Assembly: GCA_900759005.1 (NCBI GenBank)
Contig: CAAEUQ010000166.1
Coordinates: forward strand, 1 to 32,691
Origin: Clostridia bacterium
GTDB taxonomy: Bacteria; Bacillota; Clostridia; Christensenellales; Aristaeellaceae
Direction of reading: 5' to 3'
DNA length: 32,691 nucleotides
A program made the position numbers and the translations under genes. Shown here one piece after another: positions 1 to 7,164 of the stretch. The notes below the pieces were generated by a model. The model did not search any database. It saw only the letters and a list, made by a program, of their open reading frames with translations, and was not told where the DNA came from. How positions within the stretch are numbered: the first letter of the stretch is position 1; the number at the start of each line of letters is the position of its first letter.

Positions 1-8
1 CCCGTCGC

Positions 9-2375
9 TTATCCGAAGATTGATTGAGTCGCGTCGATTTCGATTTCGCTGCCAAGATCCTGCGGCTTTTCGGAAAACCAGTTCGCCAGTCCGCCGGGCG
101 AATACCGCACCGACGCGCTTTCGGCACCCGTCAGAAGTACGTTTTTTTCATATAACAGCTTATGACGCGGAAGAATTGCGTAATCCGCGTATTCCAGCGG
201 GTCGGCGCTCTGATCGGCATAGCTCAGCACCTCGCCTTCCGTGCCGGAGAGCACGGCGACTACGTCCGATGCGTGTGCGGTCGTGCGCAGAACGAGGTAT
301 TCGGCGCTTTCACTTTGCGAAGTGAATTGAATGATCGGCGTTTCACCCGAATGGGAAACGAGCGTTAAATCCGTAATCGCCGCAGGTGCGCGCCATTCGC
401 AAGAGTATTCGTGAGGCGCATTCGAATCGGTAAATAGCTCCGCACGCACGTATTCCGCGGGCGTTTCGGCAGTCGCAAGCAATACGGAATGCTTTTCAAG
501 CGCTACGGAATCAATCAGAAGCGTCTTTACCGAAGCAGGCTTTGTGAAATCCGTACCGGAAACGCGATCGCGAACGCCTGAAAACAGCTGCGCGCAAAGC
601 CGCGCCGGATAGCCGCTTCCGCCCTCACCGGAGGAGAGGCGATGCGTTTCGGACGGCTGGTCAAAGCCCATCCATACCGCGATTGCAAGATCAGGTGTAT
701 ACGCAGCCGTCCAAACGTCGCGCGTGGAACCGTCGGAATCGGACGCTGTACCGGTTTTTGCGGCGACGGGAAGGCCTGCGCTCGAAAGCGCGCGGGCAGA
801 GCCGTTGCTCGCTGCGGTTTTCAGCATATCGGTAATCATATACGCGGCCCAATCTGTCGCCGCGCGATGCGCGTTCGGCTGCGCGAGATAGACCATGCGC
901 CCTTCGGAATCGCGAATCGATCGAATCAGATGCGGTGCAATCAGAACGCCTCCGTTCGCCAGCGCTGCGTACGCGCCGCAAAGCTGAACGGGCGACACGC
1001 CGTAGGTCATCGAGCCGAGCGCCAGCGCATAATCACAGTCGGCTGCATCCAGATTGAGCCCAAATGCGCACGCATACGACCGAACGCGCTCCATGCCGAT
1101 CAAATCGGCGAGATCAACCGTCGCTATATTCAGAGAACGCGAAAGCGCTTCGCGCAGCGTCACCAGCCCGTAGCTGTTCCCGCCGGCATTTCCTGGCGCG
1201 TAATCGCCGAATGAACGCGGCGTGTCGTCGATGAAGCTGCTCGGCGCGAAGCCGCATTGATCGATTGCCGCTATATAGGTTGAAACCGGTTTGATTGTCG
1301 AGCCCGGCGAGCGGAGAATGCCGCTTGCGCGGTTCAAGCCACGCTGAACGTCATAGCTTCGCCCGCCGATCATCGCACGGATTTCGCCGCTCGCCGGATC
1401 AATCGCGACGAATGCGGATTCCACCGGCGTTCCGTCCGAAGCGTCTATCGGGAAATTCGTTTCGTCCGCGTACAGGCGATTCGCAAAATCCTGAATCGGA
1501 GAATCCAAGGCTGTCTGAATCGTATAGCCGCCGGAGCGCGCTTCGTCCACGGAAATCGAGAGGACTTTCGCCGCTTCGTCCAGCACTGCGTCCATATACC
1601 AGCCGTATGCGCGCGATTCATCGCTTTCGCGATTCAGCGCAAGCGGCTCCTTTTTCGCCGTTTCCGCTTCGTCCGCCGTCAGCATTCCGCATTCAACCAT
1701 TTCGCCGAGAATATGATTGCGCCGCGAAACGGATTTTTCCGGATTCAGATGCGGCGCGTAGATCGACGGCGCTTTGATGATTCCCGCCAGAAGCGCACAC
1801 TCCGCAGTCGTAAGCTCATTCAGATTTTTGCCGAAATACGCCTTCGCCGCCGCACTCACGCCGTATGCGCCGGAGCCGAAATAGACGGTGTTCAAATAGC
1901 ATTCGAGGATTTGCGATTTGCTCAGCTTTCTTTCAAGCCGGAGCGCCAGAAAAGCCTCCTGCGCCTTGCGGGAGAGCGTTTTTTCACTTTTCAAATGCGT
2001 CAGTTTGATCAGTTGCTGCGTAATCGTGGAAGCCCCCTGCGAAAACGAGCGCGTGCGCAAATCGTTGAGCGCGGCGGCGGCGATGCGTCGAACGCTGATT
2101 CCATGATGCTGATAAAAGCGCTGATCCTCGGCGGCGATAAACGCGTTTTGCAGCGTTTCGGGAATTTCGTCGATCGGCGTCCAGACGCTGGTTCGAACGC
2201 CGGACAGCGCGCCGACCGCGTTTCCATCTGAATCGATTACGATCGAAGCCTGAGGAGACGCGTAAATCTTATTCAAATCCAGTTTTTGCCAATGCGGAAT
2301 GTCGAGCCGCCAGATCAGCGCGCCGACAAGTGCGACGCCGACTGCAATCAGCACGATTCCGATTTTCCTGCGCAT
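9..2375 (-). CDS. Class A penicillin-binding protein (PBP1A-type, bifunctional)
   Basis: This membrane-anchored enzyme polymerises lipid II and cross-links peptidoglycan outside the membrane. A short basic N-terminus precedes one membrane helix (about residues 5-23). The glycosyltransferase 51 domain follows, with EDQRF at about 83-87 (catalytic Glu 83) and GASTITQQL at about 114-122. The transpeptidase domain has SxxK as STIK at 359-362, SLN at 414-416 and KTGT at 540-543, so both active sites look intact. The last 150 or so residues look like a fibronectin-III-type accessory domain. The length (788 aa) is normal for the family. I chose the ATG at 2375 because a GGTGA element lies about nine bases upstream; a GTG at 2387 would add four residues. 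The gene is divergent from the ftsH-like gene and has no partner on its own strand in the window. A PbpG/PbpF-like sporulation role is possible but not shown. Confidence 0.93.
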   Translation of the reverse strand: MRRKIGIVLIAVGVALVGALIWRLDIPHWQKLDLNKIYASPQASIVIDSDGNAVGALSGVRTSVWTPIDEIPETLQNAFIAAEDQRFYQHHGISVRRIAAAALNDLRTRSFSQGASTITQQLIKLTHLKSEKTLSRKAQEAFLALRLERKLSKSQILECYLNTVYFGSGAYGVSAAAKAYFGKNLNELTTAECALLAGIIKAPSIYAPHLNPEKSVSRRNHILGEMVECGMLTADEAETAKKEPLALNRESDESRAYGWYMDAVLDEAAKVLSISVDEARSGGYTIQTALDSPIQDFANRLYADETNFPIDASDGTPVESAFVAIDPASGEIRAMIGGRSYDVQRGLNRASGILRSPGSTIKPVSTYIAAIDQCGFAPSSFIDDTPRSFGDYAPGNAGGNSYGLVTLREALSRSLNIATVDLADLIGMERVRSYACAFGLNLDAADCDYALALGSMTYGVSPVQLCGAYAALANGGVLIAPHLIRSIRDSEGRMVYLAQPNAHRAATDWAAYMITDMLKTAASNGSARALSSAGLPVAAKTGTASDSDGSTRDVWTAAYTPDLAIAVWMGFDQPSETHRLSSGEGGSGYPARLCAQLFSGVRDRVSGTDFTKPASVKTLLIDSVALEKHSVLLATAETPAEYVRAELFTDSNAPHEYSCEWRAPAAITDLTLVSHSGETPIIQFTSQSESAEYLVLRTTAHASDVVAVLSGTEGEVLSYADQSADPLEYADYAILPRHKLLYEKNVLLTGAESASVRYSPGGLANWFSEKPQDLGSEIEIDATQSIFG

Positions 2376-2457
2376 CTGAAGCTTCACCGCCCTTTCGATT
2401 GCAAGCTATTCTTTCCCAAATTCGCCCGAATTAGACGCTGCTGGCAAAAGTTGTTCG

Positions 2458-2486
2458 TGGACAAAAGGCGGACGAATTGTTACAAT
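2458..2486 (+). promoter_or_regulatory. SigA-type promoter of the ftsH-like gene
   Basis: TGGACA (2458-2463) and TACAAT (2481-2486) are separated by 17 bases, with a TG one base before the -10 (extended -10). It lies in the 142-bp gap between the divergent PBP and ftsH-like genes, about 30 bases before the ftsH-like start. Confidence 0.7.
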
Positions 2487-2517
2487 ACAAACGAATTCAA
2501 CCGGAAGGATGGGCAAT

Positions 2518-4080
2518 ATGAAGCGCTGGTATAAAATTCTGATGGCGGTATCGATTGCGCTGGCCACATCGGGCATTGCGCTTACGCTGACGGCGGACGC
2601 GGCGCGCATGAACCGCGAAACGATCGCGCGGGCGCTGATTTCCGCTTCTGTCATCGCGATGATCGTCTGCGCGCTTGCGCGGCCCGCGGCGCGCGCGGAA
2701 ACGGCAGGGAATGCGTTTAAGAAGATCGATTCGGCGAATCATGCGTGTACGTTTCAAAACGTCGCCGCAAACGACGAGGCGCGCGAAAGCCTGCTTCAGC
2801 TGAGCCAGTACCTCAAAAGTCCTGAAAAATATGCCCGAATGGGCGCGAGAATGCCGAAAGGCGTTCTGCTCTACGGTCCGCCCGGCACGGGCAAAACGCT
2901 GCTCGCGCGCGCATTGGCGGGCGAAGCGGGCGTGCCGTTTTTTGCGCTGAGCGGATCGGATTTTGTTGAAAAGTATGTCGGCGTAGGTGCGATGCGGGTT
3001 CGCGAGCTGTTCAAATGCGCGCGAAAGGCGGGCAAATGCGTGATTTTCATCGATGAAATCGACGCGATGGGCAAAGCGCGCGGGGACAATTCCTCCGACG
3101 AACGCGATCAAACGCTGAACGCGCTGCTGAGCGAAATGTCCGGCTTTCGGGCGGACGAGGGTATTCTCGTCGTCGCGGCGACGAATCGAATTGAAATGCT
3201 CGATCCCGCGCTGACGCGTCCGGGGCGCTTCGATCGAAAGATCGAGGTGGGTTTGCCCGGAAAGAGGGAGCGATTGAGCATCCTTTCGCTGCACGGGCGC
3301 GGGAAACCGCTGGACGCGGACGTCGATCTCGATCAGATTGCGGCGGAAACGGCGTATTTCTCTGGAGCGTCGCTCGAAAATCTGTTCAATGAAGCGGCGA
3401 TTCTCGCTGTTGAGCGCGGCAAAGCGGCGATCGGAATGAGCGAGCTGCGCGCGGCGGTGATCGGCGCGACGGTCGGAAAATCGCGCGAAAGCCGCGCAAA
3501 CGAGCGCGAGAAAAGGGTTATCGCAGTGCACGAAGCCGGTCATGCAATCGCGGTAAGCCTTCTGCTCGGTGAAAACGCCCTTCGCCGAGTGAGCATTCTC
3601 CCAGCCGGTCACGGTGCGGCGGGCTACAACCTGACGCTGCCGGAGGAGCGCGTAATTTACGGCAGAAGCGATCTTGAAAAGCAAATGTGCACGCTGCTTT
3701 CAGGGCGCGCCGCGGAGGAAATCGTATTCGGGGAAGAAAAGATCACTACCGGCGCGGAAAATGATCTTGCGCGCGCCGCGGAAATTGCAGCAGCGATGGT
3801 CACGCAGTTTGCGCTCGGCGGCGAACCGGCGGTATCCGTTCAGACGCTCGCCCGCAAATGCGGAAGCAGTGCGAATACGGATAGCAAATGCCGCGAAATC
3901 CTGAACGCGGCGTATGCGCGCGCGAAGAATCTTTTGAGCGCGAATATAGAATCGCTGAGCGCGCTCGCGGAAGCGCTGATTGCGCGGGAAACGCTTTCCG
4001 GCGAGGAGGTTCGTGTAATTTTATCGGAAAGCGGCGCACGTTTGTCGAACGAAACCGCGCATTCGGCAAAAGAAGCCTGA
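2518..4080 (+). CDS. ftsH: Compact FtsH-type ATP-dependent zinc metalloprotease
   Basis: A membrane AAA+ protease that extracts and degrades membrane and regulatory proteins. Two N-terminal membrane helices (about residues 7-25 and 38-55) flank only a very short external loop. The AAA+ module has Walker A GPPGTGKT (120-127), pore segment YVGVGA, Walker B VIFIDE (175-180) and the second region of homology ending RPGRFDR. The zinc protease motif HEAGH is at 338-342, and the downstream GAENDLA segment supplies the third zinc ligand, so all catalytic elements are present. At 520 aa it is clearly shorter than the usual 600-700 aa FtsH. ATG 2509 abuts the GGAAGG ribosome binding site, so the ATG at 2518 (nine bases after it) is preferred. 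It sits directly upstream of spoIIA. FtsH is needed for sporulation in Bacillus, so a developmental role is plausible, but that is inference; this may be a second, specialised FtsH. Confidence 0.92.
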   Translation: MKRWYKILMAVSIALATSGIALTLTADAARMNRETIARALISASVIAMIVCALARPAARAETAGNAFKKIDSANHACTFQNVAANDEARESLLQLSQYLKSPEKYARMGARMPKGVLLYGPPGTGKTLLARALAGEAGVPFFALSGSDFVEKYVGVGAMRVRELFKCARKAGKCVIFIDEIDAMGKARGDNSSDERDQTLNALLSEMSGFRADEGILVVAATNRIEMLDPALTRPGRFDRKIEVGLPGKRERLSILSLHGRGKPLDADVDLDQIAAETAYFSGASLENLFNEAAILAVERGKAAIGMSELRAAVIGATVGKSRESRANEREKRVIAVHEAGHAIAVSLLLGENALRRVSILPAGHGAAGYNLTLPEERVIYGRSDLEKQMCTLLSGRAAEEIVFGEEKITTGAENDLARAAEIAAAMVTQFALGGEPAVSVQTLARKCGSSANTDSKCREILNAAYARAKNLLSANIESLSALAEALIARETLSGEEVRVILSESGARLSNETAHSAKEA

Positions 4081-4087
4081 ATTCGCT

Positions 4088-4115
4088 CAAGGAGTCGACA
4101 GAAGAAATATGGAAT
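4088..4115 (+). promoter_or_regulatory. Possible SigH-type promoter of the spoIIA operon
   Basis: An AGGA core (4090-4093) lies upstream of ATGGAAT (4109-4115), which fits the SigH -10 pattern RnnGAAT, with the usual 12-base spacing after the three positions following AGGA. The flanking -35 positions match poorly. In Bacillus spoIIA is SigH-dependent, and this is the only gap (66 bases) where an operon promoter could lie. Known: SigH consensus. Inferred: use here. Confidence 0.42.
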
Positions 4116-4146
4116 CATTCGCCCTGATCAACAGGAGGATGATTCC

Positions 4147-4452
4147 ATGCTTTTATATGAAAAGAAAAAAGGAACCCTGACCGTGCGGCTCGCGGGCGAA
4201 CTCGATCACAGCGTCGCCGCAGCGGTTCGCGGCGAGGTGGACGCGCTCTTGATGGATCCGCGCGTGCGCAGGCTGGTGTTTGATCTGGAAGCGCTCGAAT
4301 TCATGGACAGCTCGGGCATTGGGCTGATCATCGGGCGCTATAAGCTGATGGCGCGTCGCGGCGGCAGCGTCGCGGTGATCTGTCCGGACGGGAAGATTGA
4401 TCGAATCTTTCAAATGGCGGGTCTATATCAAATCATCGAACGGCTGGCGTGA
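4147..4452 (+). CDS. spoIIAA: Anti-sigma F factor antagonist SpoIIAA
   Basis: A small STAS-domain protein that, when unphosphorylated, binds SpoIIAB and frees SigF in the forespore. The whole 101 aa is one STAS domain. The phosphorylation segment FMDSSGIGLIIGRYK is clear; the serine equivalent to Bacillus Ser58 is Ser55. AGGAGG (4133-4138) lies eight bases before the ATG. It is the first gene of a tight spoIIAA-spoIIAB-sigF operon, 16 bases ahead of spoIIAB. No SpoIIE phosphatase is present in the window. Length and order match the family exactly. Confidence 0.97.
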   Translation: MLLYEKKKGTLTVRLAGELDHSVAAAVRGEVDALLMDPRVRRLVFDLEALEFMDSSGIGLIIGRYKLMARRGGSVAVICPDGKIDRIFQMAGLYQIIERLA

Positions 4453-4468
4453 CGGGAGGACGCGAAAA

Positions 4469-4924
4469 ATGAGCATCAAAAACGAAATGCGGCTGGATTT
4501 TCCGGCGCTTGGGGAAAATGAGGCGTTTGCGCGCATGGCGATCAGCGCGTTCCTGCTTCCGCTGAATCCGACGATCGAGGAACTGGCGGACGTCAAGACC
4601 GCCGTTTCAGAGGCAGTTACCAACGCGATTGTTCACGGCTACGCAGGCGGGCGCGGCACGGTACGAATGCACGCGTATTACACCGACGAAACCGTGCTAA
4701 CGGTCGACATCATCGATCGCGGATGCGGAATTGCCGATATTGAACACGCGCGCGAGCCGTTTTACACAACCGCGCCCGGCGACGAGCGCTCCGGAATGGG
4801 CTTTACGGTCATGGAAAGCTTTATGGATTCGGTCGAGGTCGCGTCCGAGCTCGGCAAGGGCACGACGGTTCGCCTGATCAAGCGAATGGACGCGCGCGCA
4901 GAACCCGTCGCGCGCCACGCTTGA
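4469..4924 (+). CDS. spoIIAB: Anti-sigma F factor / serine kinase SpoIIAB
   Basis: A GHKL-fold serine kinase that holds SigF inactive and phosphorylates SpoIIAA. The N-box reads SEAVTNAIVHGY (about residues 47-58, with Glu48 and Asn52 as the catalytic and Mg-binding pair). The ATP-lid region DRGCGIADIEHAREP is followed by the glycine-rich GMGFTVMESFMD and the GKGT box. All ATP-binding motifs are intact. The 151-aa length is usual. GGGAGGA lies about eight bases before the ATG at 4469; longer in-frame extensions would run back into spoIIAA. Its stop overlaps the TTG start of sigF, which implies translational coupling and helps keep sigma and anti-sigma amounts matched. Confidence 0.96.
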   Translation: MSIKNEMRLDFPALGENEAFARMAISAFLLPLNPTIEELADVKTAVSEAVTNAIVHGYAGGRGTVRMHAYYTDETVLTVDIIDRGCGIADIEHAREPFYTTAPGDERSGMGFTVMESFMDSVEVASELGKGTTVRLIKRMDARAEPVARHA

Positions 4925-5649
4925 ATGCCGAGCTGCACCAAAGTACGCGCGAAAAGCTCGAACGCGCCCGCGCGGGCGATCAGACGGCCCGCGAAGCGCT
5001 GGTGAACGAGAATATCGCGCTGGTTCGGTATCTCGTCAAGCGCTTTTCCGGTAGGAACGCGGATCCAGAGGATCTGTTTCAGTACGGCTGCATGGGACTG
5101 CTCAAGGCGATCGACCGGTTTGATTCGAGCTATTCCGTGCAGTTTTCAACCTATGCCGTTCCCGTAATTCTGGGCGAAATCCGGCGATTTCTGCGTGACG
5201 ACGGACCGATTCACATTTCGCGCACCATTCACGATAACGCCCGCCGCGTCGCCGAATTCCGAGAAGCATACGTTTCGGAAAACGGGCGCGAGCCGTCGAT
5301 CGACGAGCTTTCACAGGGGCTTGCGCTTTCCAAAGAGGACGTGCTGATGGCGCTGAACGCGTCGGGGCGCGTGCGCTCGCTGAACGAACCGATTGCGGGC
5401 GGCGACGGCGATCTGCGCCTGATGGACGTGGTCGGCTCCGAACCGATGCGCGAGGTCGATTCGAGAATTACGCTGTCGCAGCTGCTGCGCGACCTGTCCG
5501 ACGAGGAGCGCACGCTGATTATCCGAAGGTATTTTAAATCCCACACTCAATCCGAAATTGCGCGCGATATGGGCGTTTCACAGGTGCAGGTGTCGCGCAT
5601 GGAAAGCCGGATCCTGAAGAAAATGCGCGCCGCCGCAGGGGAGAATTAG
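4921..5649 (+). CDS. sigF: RNA polymerase sporulation sigma factor SigF (SpoIIAC)
   Basis: The forespore-specific sigma factor that starts compartment-specific transcription after polar septation. Region 2 includes the core-binding stretch NADPEDLFQYGCMGLLKAID and the -10 recognition part FSTYAVPVILGEIRRFLRDD. Region 3 follows, and region 4 has the helix-turn-helix SHTQSEIARDMGVSQVQVSR near the C-terminus. The length is 242 aa. The only good start is a TTG whose last two bases lie inside the spoIIAB stop; no clear ribosome binding site precedes it, so expression probably depends on ribosomes finishing spoIIAB. The stop codon falls within a 28-bp direct repeat shared with the end of the convergent aspartokinase gene. 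Confidence 0.95.
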   Translation: MNAELHQSTREKLERARAGDQTAREALVNENIALVRYLVKRFSGRNADPEDLFQYGCMGLLKAIDRFDSSYSVQFSTYAVPVILGEIRRFLRDDGPIHISRTIHDNARRVAEFREAYVSENGREPSIDELSQGLALSKEDVLMALNASGRVRSLNEPIAGGDGDLRLMDVVGSEPMREVDSRITLSQLLRDLSDEERTLIIRRYFKSHTQSEIARDMGVSQVQVSRMESRILKKMRAAAGEN

Positions 5650-5673
5650 TGCGCAGGCTCGAGCAGTTTTGCG
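5646..5673. repeat. Direct repeat copy 1 (sigF 3' end)
   Basis: This 28-bp unit matches 5745-5772 at 26 of 28 positions with an offset of exactly 99 bases; the spacer is 71 bases. It contains the sigF TAG stop. Read on the minus strand it would encode AKLLEPAH then a stop, matching the aspartokinase C-terminus AKLLDPAR then stop. It looks like a duplicated tail of the aspartokinase gene. Confidence 0.85.
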
Positions 5674-5744
5674 CGATGAGTGATGCGGCGGGGAATAGCG
5701 TGCGAATTCGACGGACTCCGCGCAATGCGCGCTGCCGCAGAAGT

Positions 5745-5772
5745 TTAGCGCGCAGGATCGAGCAGTTTTGCG
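5745..5772. repeat. Direct repeat copy 2 (aspartokinase 3' end)
   Basis: The second copy of the 28-bp unit at 5646-5673. It forms the last codons and the TAA stop of the minus-strand aspartokinase gene. Confidence 0.85.
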
Positions 5773-6845
5773 TGAATGGCGCGCATTGCCGCATCGGAAT
5801 CGCGTGCGCGGACGAGAATCCGTATGCAATCCTCGCCTTCGGCGATTGCGATTGGACGAATCGCTTTCGGAAGCGCATCGCGCGAAAGACCGAATACGGC
5901 GATCATCGAAAGCGCTCCACTGTCGGGAACGGGGAAAAGGCGTTTGCCGCTCAGACTTGTAAACGCCGGCGCGTCCAGACGGGCGAGCAGCGTTTCAACG
6001 CGTTTTTCGCGCGGATTGATCAATCCGTAACCCGCTTTCGCGCATACGCAGCGCACCTGCCGGCGAACGGAACCTGAAACATAGGTGCCCGGTCGTTCCG
6101 GCGCGAACGTATTCCGAATCACGAGCGGAACGCCAGATTCCATCAGTGGTTTCAGACTGTCCGGATGCAATACCCGCGCGCCGGCGCGCGCAAGCGCTTC
6201 CATTTGGAGAAAACTGACCAGCGGATGGCAGATCGCGTCCGGGCAGATTGCAGGATCGGCGCTCATCAGCCCGTCCACGTCTGTCCAGTTTTCGCAGAGT
6301 CCCGCTCGAAGCGCGGATGCGATGATAGACGCCGAAACGTCCGAACCGCCGCGCGGGAACAGATAAATACCGTTCGGCGAACGTCCGTAAAACCCGGGAA
6401 TCACGGCGGAGGGCACGCGGCTTGCCATATCGCGAATCGCGCACGCCGTTTTATTGCGCAGCAGGCAGCCGTTTGCATCGAAAAAGAACAGGCTTTCCGC
6501 GTCGACAAACGGAAGCCCGAGGAATTCCGCCATCATTTTCGCGCAAGAATATTCGCCGCGGGAAACGAGCGCGCTTTTGCTCATTTGCGGAAAAAACGAA
6601 AAAGATTCAGCCAGACCGAGCGTGCGGGCGATTTCGTCAAAACGCCGTTTTACGGCGCTCAGCGATTCATCGTCCCCTTTTGAAAGCAGATCGGTGATTT
6701 TTGAATCCCCGTCAAAGCGTCGTCCGGGCGCAGATACGATTACGTATTGCCTTTGACCGCGGAGAGAGAGAATCCGCGCGCATCGGCGGAAACCATCTGC
6801 ATCGGAAAGCGAAGTTCCGCCGAATTTCGAGATCACAATGCCCAT
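5745..6845 (-). CDS. Aspartokinase (aspartate kinase), short form
   Basis: Catalyses ATP-dependent phosphorylation of aspartate, the first step to lysine, diaminopimelate (needed for peptidoglycan and spore dipicolinate), threonine and methionine. The amino-acid kinase domain starts with SKFGGTS (6-12) and has LVSRGEY, VIPGFYG, RGGSDVSAS and WTDVDGLMSADP, all typical. The C-terminal ACT region is present but weakly conserved. At 366 aa it is shorter than the 400-450 aa usual for single-function enzymes, so feedback control may differ. AAGGAGG lies five bases before the ATG at 6845, which decides the start; a TTG at 6863 would put the ribosome site inside the coding region. The leader carries a terminator-like hairpin. 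It is monocistronic, convergent with sigF and divergent from dnaG. Confidence 0.92.
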   Translation of the reverse strand: MGIVISKFGGTSLSDADGFRRCARILSLRGQRQYVIVSAPGRRFDGDSKITDLLSKGDDESLSAVKRRFDEIARTLGLAESFSFFPQMSKSALVSRGEYSCAKMMAEFLGLPFVDAESLFFFDANGCLLRNKTACAIRDMASRVPSAVIPGFYGRSPNGIYLFPRGGSDVSASIIASALRAGLCENWTDVDGLMSADPAICPDAICHPLVSFLQMEALARAGARVLHPDSLKPLMESGVPLVIRNTFAPERPGTYVSGSVRRQVRCVCAKAGYGLINPREKRVETLLARLDAPAFTSLSGKRLFPVPDSGALSMIAVFGLSRDALPKAIRPIAIAEGEDCIRILVRARDSDAAMRAIHAKLLDPAR

Positions 6846-6865
6846 ACAAACCTCCTTACTCAATC

Positions 6866-6911
6866 AAAAAAGCAGCGAGGGAGACGAAGCCGAGTGCGGT
6901 TTCGCCTCCCT
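6866..6911 (-). terminator. Terminator-like hairpin in the aspartokinase leader
   Basis: In minus-strand RNA an 11-bp stem (arms 6901-6911 and 6878-6888, one G-U pair) closes a 12-base loop. Six bases later come six U residues (6871-6866), 20 bases before the start codon. On the plus strand the G-U becomes a mismatch, so the fold favours the aspartokinase direction. A terminator between promoter and start codon suggests attenuation. Some bases of the 5' arm (AGGGAGG...ACCGC) recall the T-box core, but the TGGN bulge sequence is missing. No lysine-riboswitch signature was recognised. Confidence 0.45.
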
Positions 6912-7164
6912 TGGAGCTTTTGAAGAAGCGCATTCCGGTGCATACTATGGCGAAGCAGTACGCGCGGTGCGGCGGTGTTAATTTCTGAAAACGCAAAAAA
7001 TTAAAAGGATTTTCAGGGCGGCGCGGTGAATATACAAAACATACAAATCGCGTCGTGGGAAATATTTTTTGTGCAGAATCCGTCGAAGGTTGCAGGATTT
7101 TGTACAAATCCGGCGAATAATTCAAAAGCCTTCATTCCAATGTACCGCAATTAAGGGAGAAATC
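6912..7164. other. Intergenic region between aspartokinase and dnaG
   Basis: The gap between the divergent aspartokinase and dnaG start codons (6846-7164) is 319 bases. Besides the leader hairpin it holds an AT-rich inverted repeat, CTGAAAA (6985-6991) with TTTTCAG (7010-7016), and a 17-base near-palindrome centred on TTGTACAA (7095-7111) that could be an operator. I could not assign a confident promoter to either gene. No tRNA or small ORF with a good ribosome site was seen. Confidence 0.4.

Noticed and set aside
2497..3684. 395-codon minus-strand open frame opposite the ftsH-like gene
   Set aside because: Shadow frame; the plus-strand AAA+ and protease motifs are complete.
6846..7164. Lysine riboswitch or full T-box upstream of aspartokinase
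   Set aside because: The conserved L-box sequence and the AGGGTGGNACCGCG core are not present; only partial resemblance of the terminator arm to the latter.
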